From Zoroaster sp. YZ-2022 (taxonomy: Eukaryota; Echinodermata; Asteroidea; Forcipulatida; Zoroasteridae): DNA of 64,000 nt. Positions 63,576 to 64,000 of this stretch are shown piece by piece. The stretch is taken from NCBI GenBank assembly GCA_029582265.1, contig CM055828.1:16813430-16877429 (forward strand), written 5' to 3'. A model generated the notes under the pieces. The model was not told the origin of the DNA, ran no database searches, and saw only the letters and a program-made list of their open reading frames with translations. The position numbers and the translations under genes are program-made. Each line of letters begins with the position of its first letter. Within the stretch, counting starts at the first letter, position 1.

Positions 63576-64000
63576 TTAACCCTCCCATGCCCAGGCTGAA
63601 ATTTGGCCCAGTAAGCACCGCATCCACAGACAGTCACTTGAGTATTTTTGGTTGCATTGCTAATTGTTCACACGTGTATTTTTTCTCTAAGAGTGCTGGA
63701 GATAGTGGCAAAGTCAAACACACTTGTGTATGTCCTACATAAGTTATATGCAGAGTCACACAGAGCTGTGTATGTACTGCATAAGTTAGCAGCAGACTCA
63801 TATGACATAAAACACAATAAAGGGGGCCACTTTGCATCCGTCACGTTAGCAGTTTTTCCAATGGTTGTTATTTATTTTTAAGTACCCGAAACCGACCAAA
63901 AAGTGTTTGAACATGTGCATGGACATGCAGGCTTATACTAGAACTAATTTGAGTTGATTGATTTTTTTTTTTCACCCTCAAATTTCCATAAAAATTGGAC
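63576..64000. mobile_element. TTAA/CCCTCCYA-type MITE, copy C8, interrupted by MITE K2
   Basis: Starts TTAACCCTCCCATGCCCAGG and matches copy C5 (24152). From 63805 the sequence ACATAAAACACAATAAAG begins a second copy of the MITE at 16959-17390, which runs past the window end. Confidence 0.65.

Overview
The window is nuclear DNA of an animal. The two multi-exon genes have GT-AG introns, and almost everything between the exons is short transposable elements, tRNA-derived SINE copies and minisatellites. SINE sequences of the type ending in ATT repeats, together with the repeat style, suggest an invertebrate deuterostome (echinoderm or hemichordate-like). That placement is an inference from memory and is weak; the metazoan assignment is firm.

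Host genes. (1) The last exon of a single-pass membrane protein lies on the + strand at 3244-3431. (2) A complete CDC37 gene (Hsp90 co-chaperone) lies on the - strand in nine coding exons from 32838 down to 12143. The splice phases are consistent and give 384 residues. (3) The C-terminal half of USP47 (ubiquitin-specific protease 47) lies on the - strand in nine exons from 63470 down to 53438. The catalytic half lies beyond the right edge.

The main feature is a 12.4 kb Polinton/Maverick (adintovirus-like) element at 33171-45577. It sits between CDC37 and USP47, about 330 bp upstream of the CDC37 start codon. It has terminal inverted repeats of about 485 bp beginning AG and ending CT, and a 5-bp target duplication (ACCTG). 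It carries a zinc-ribbon protein, a hydrophobic protein, two tandem paralogues of unknown function, a penton-like minor capsid protein, a double-jelly-roll major capsid protein, a packaging ATPase, several small proteins, an rve integrase and a protein-primed family B DNA polymerase. The integrase, minor capsid, zinc-ribbon and two membrane-type small genes are open. The polymerase, major capsid, ATPase and several others carry stops or frameshifts, so this is a decaying copy. It landed inside the reverse-transcriptase ORF of a 5'-truncated non-LTR retrotransposon, whose two halves flank it (about 33110-33170 and 45578-46830). Each TIR also contains an inverted internal copy of its own terminus.

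The rest of the window is a dense record of nested non-autonomous elements: several families flanked by TTAA (piggyBac-like), hAT-like elements with clear 8-bp duplications, perfect foldback elements, a GC-rich island element with TAA duplications, and tandem arrays that seem to have grown from transposon ends. A decayed hammerhead-like motif of the Penelope-element type lies in a CDC37 intron.
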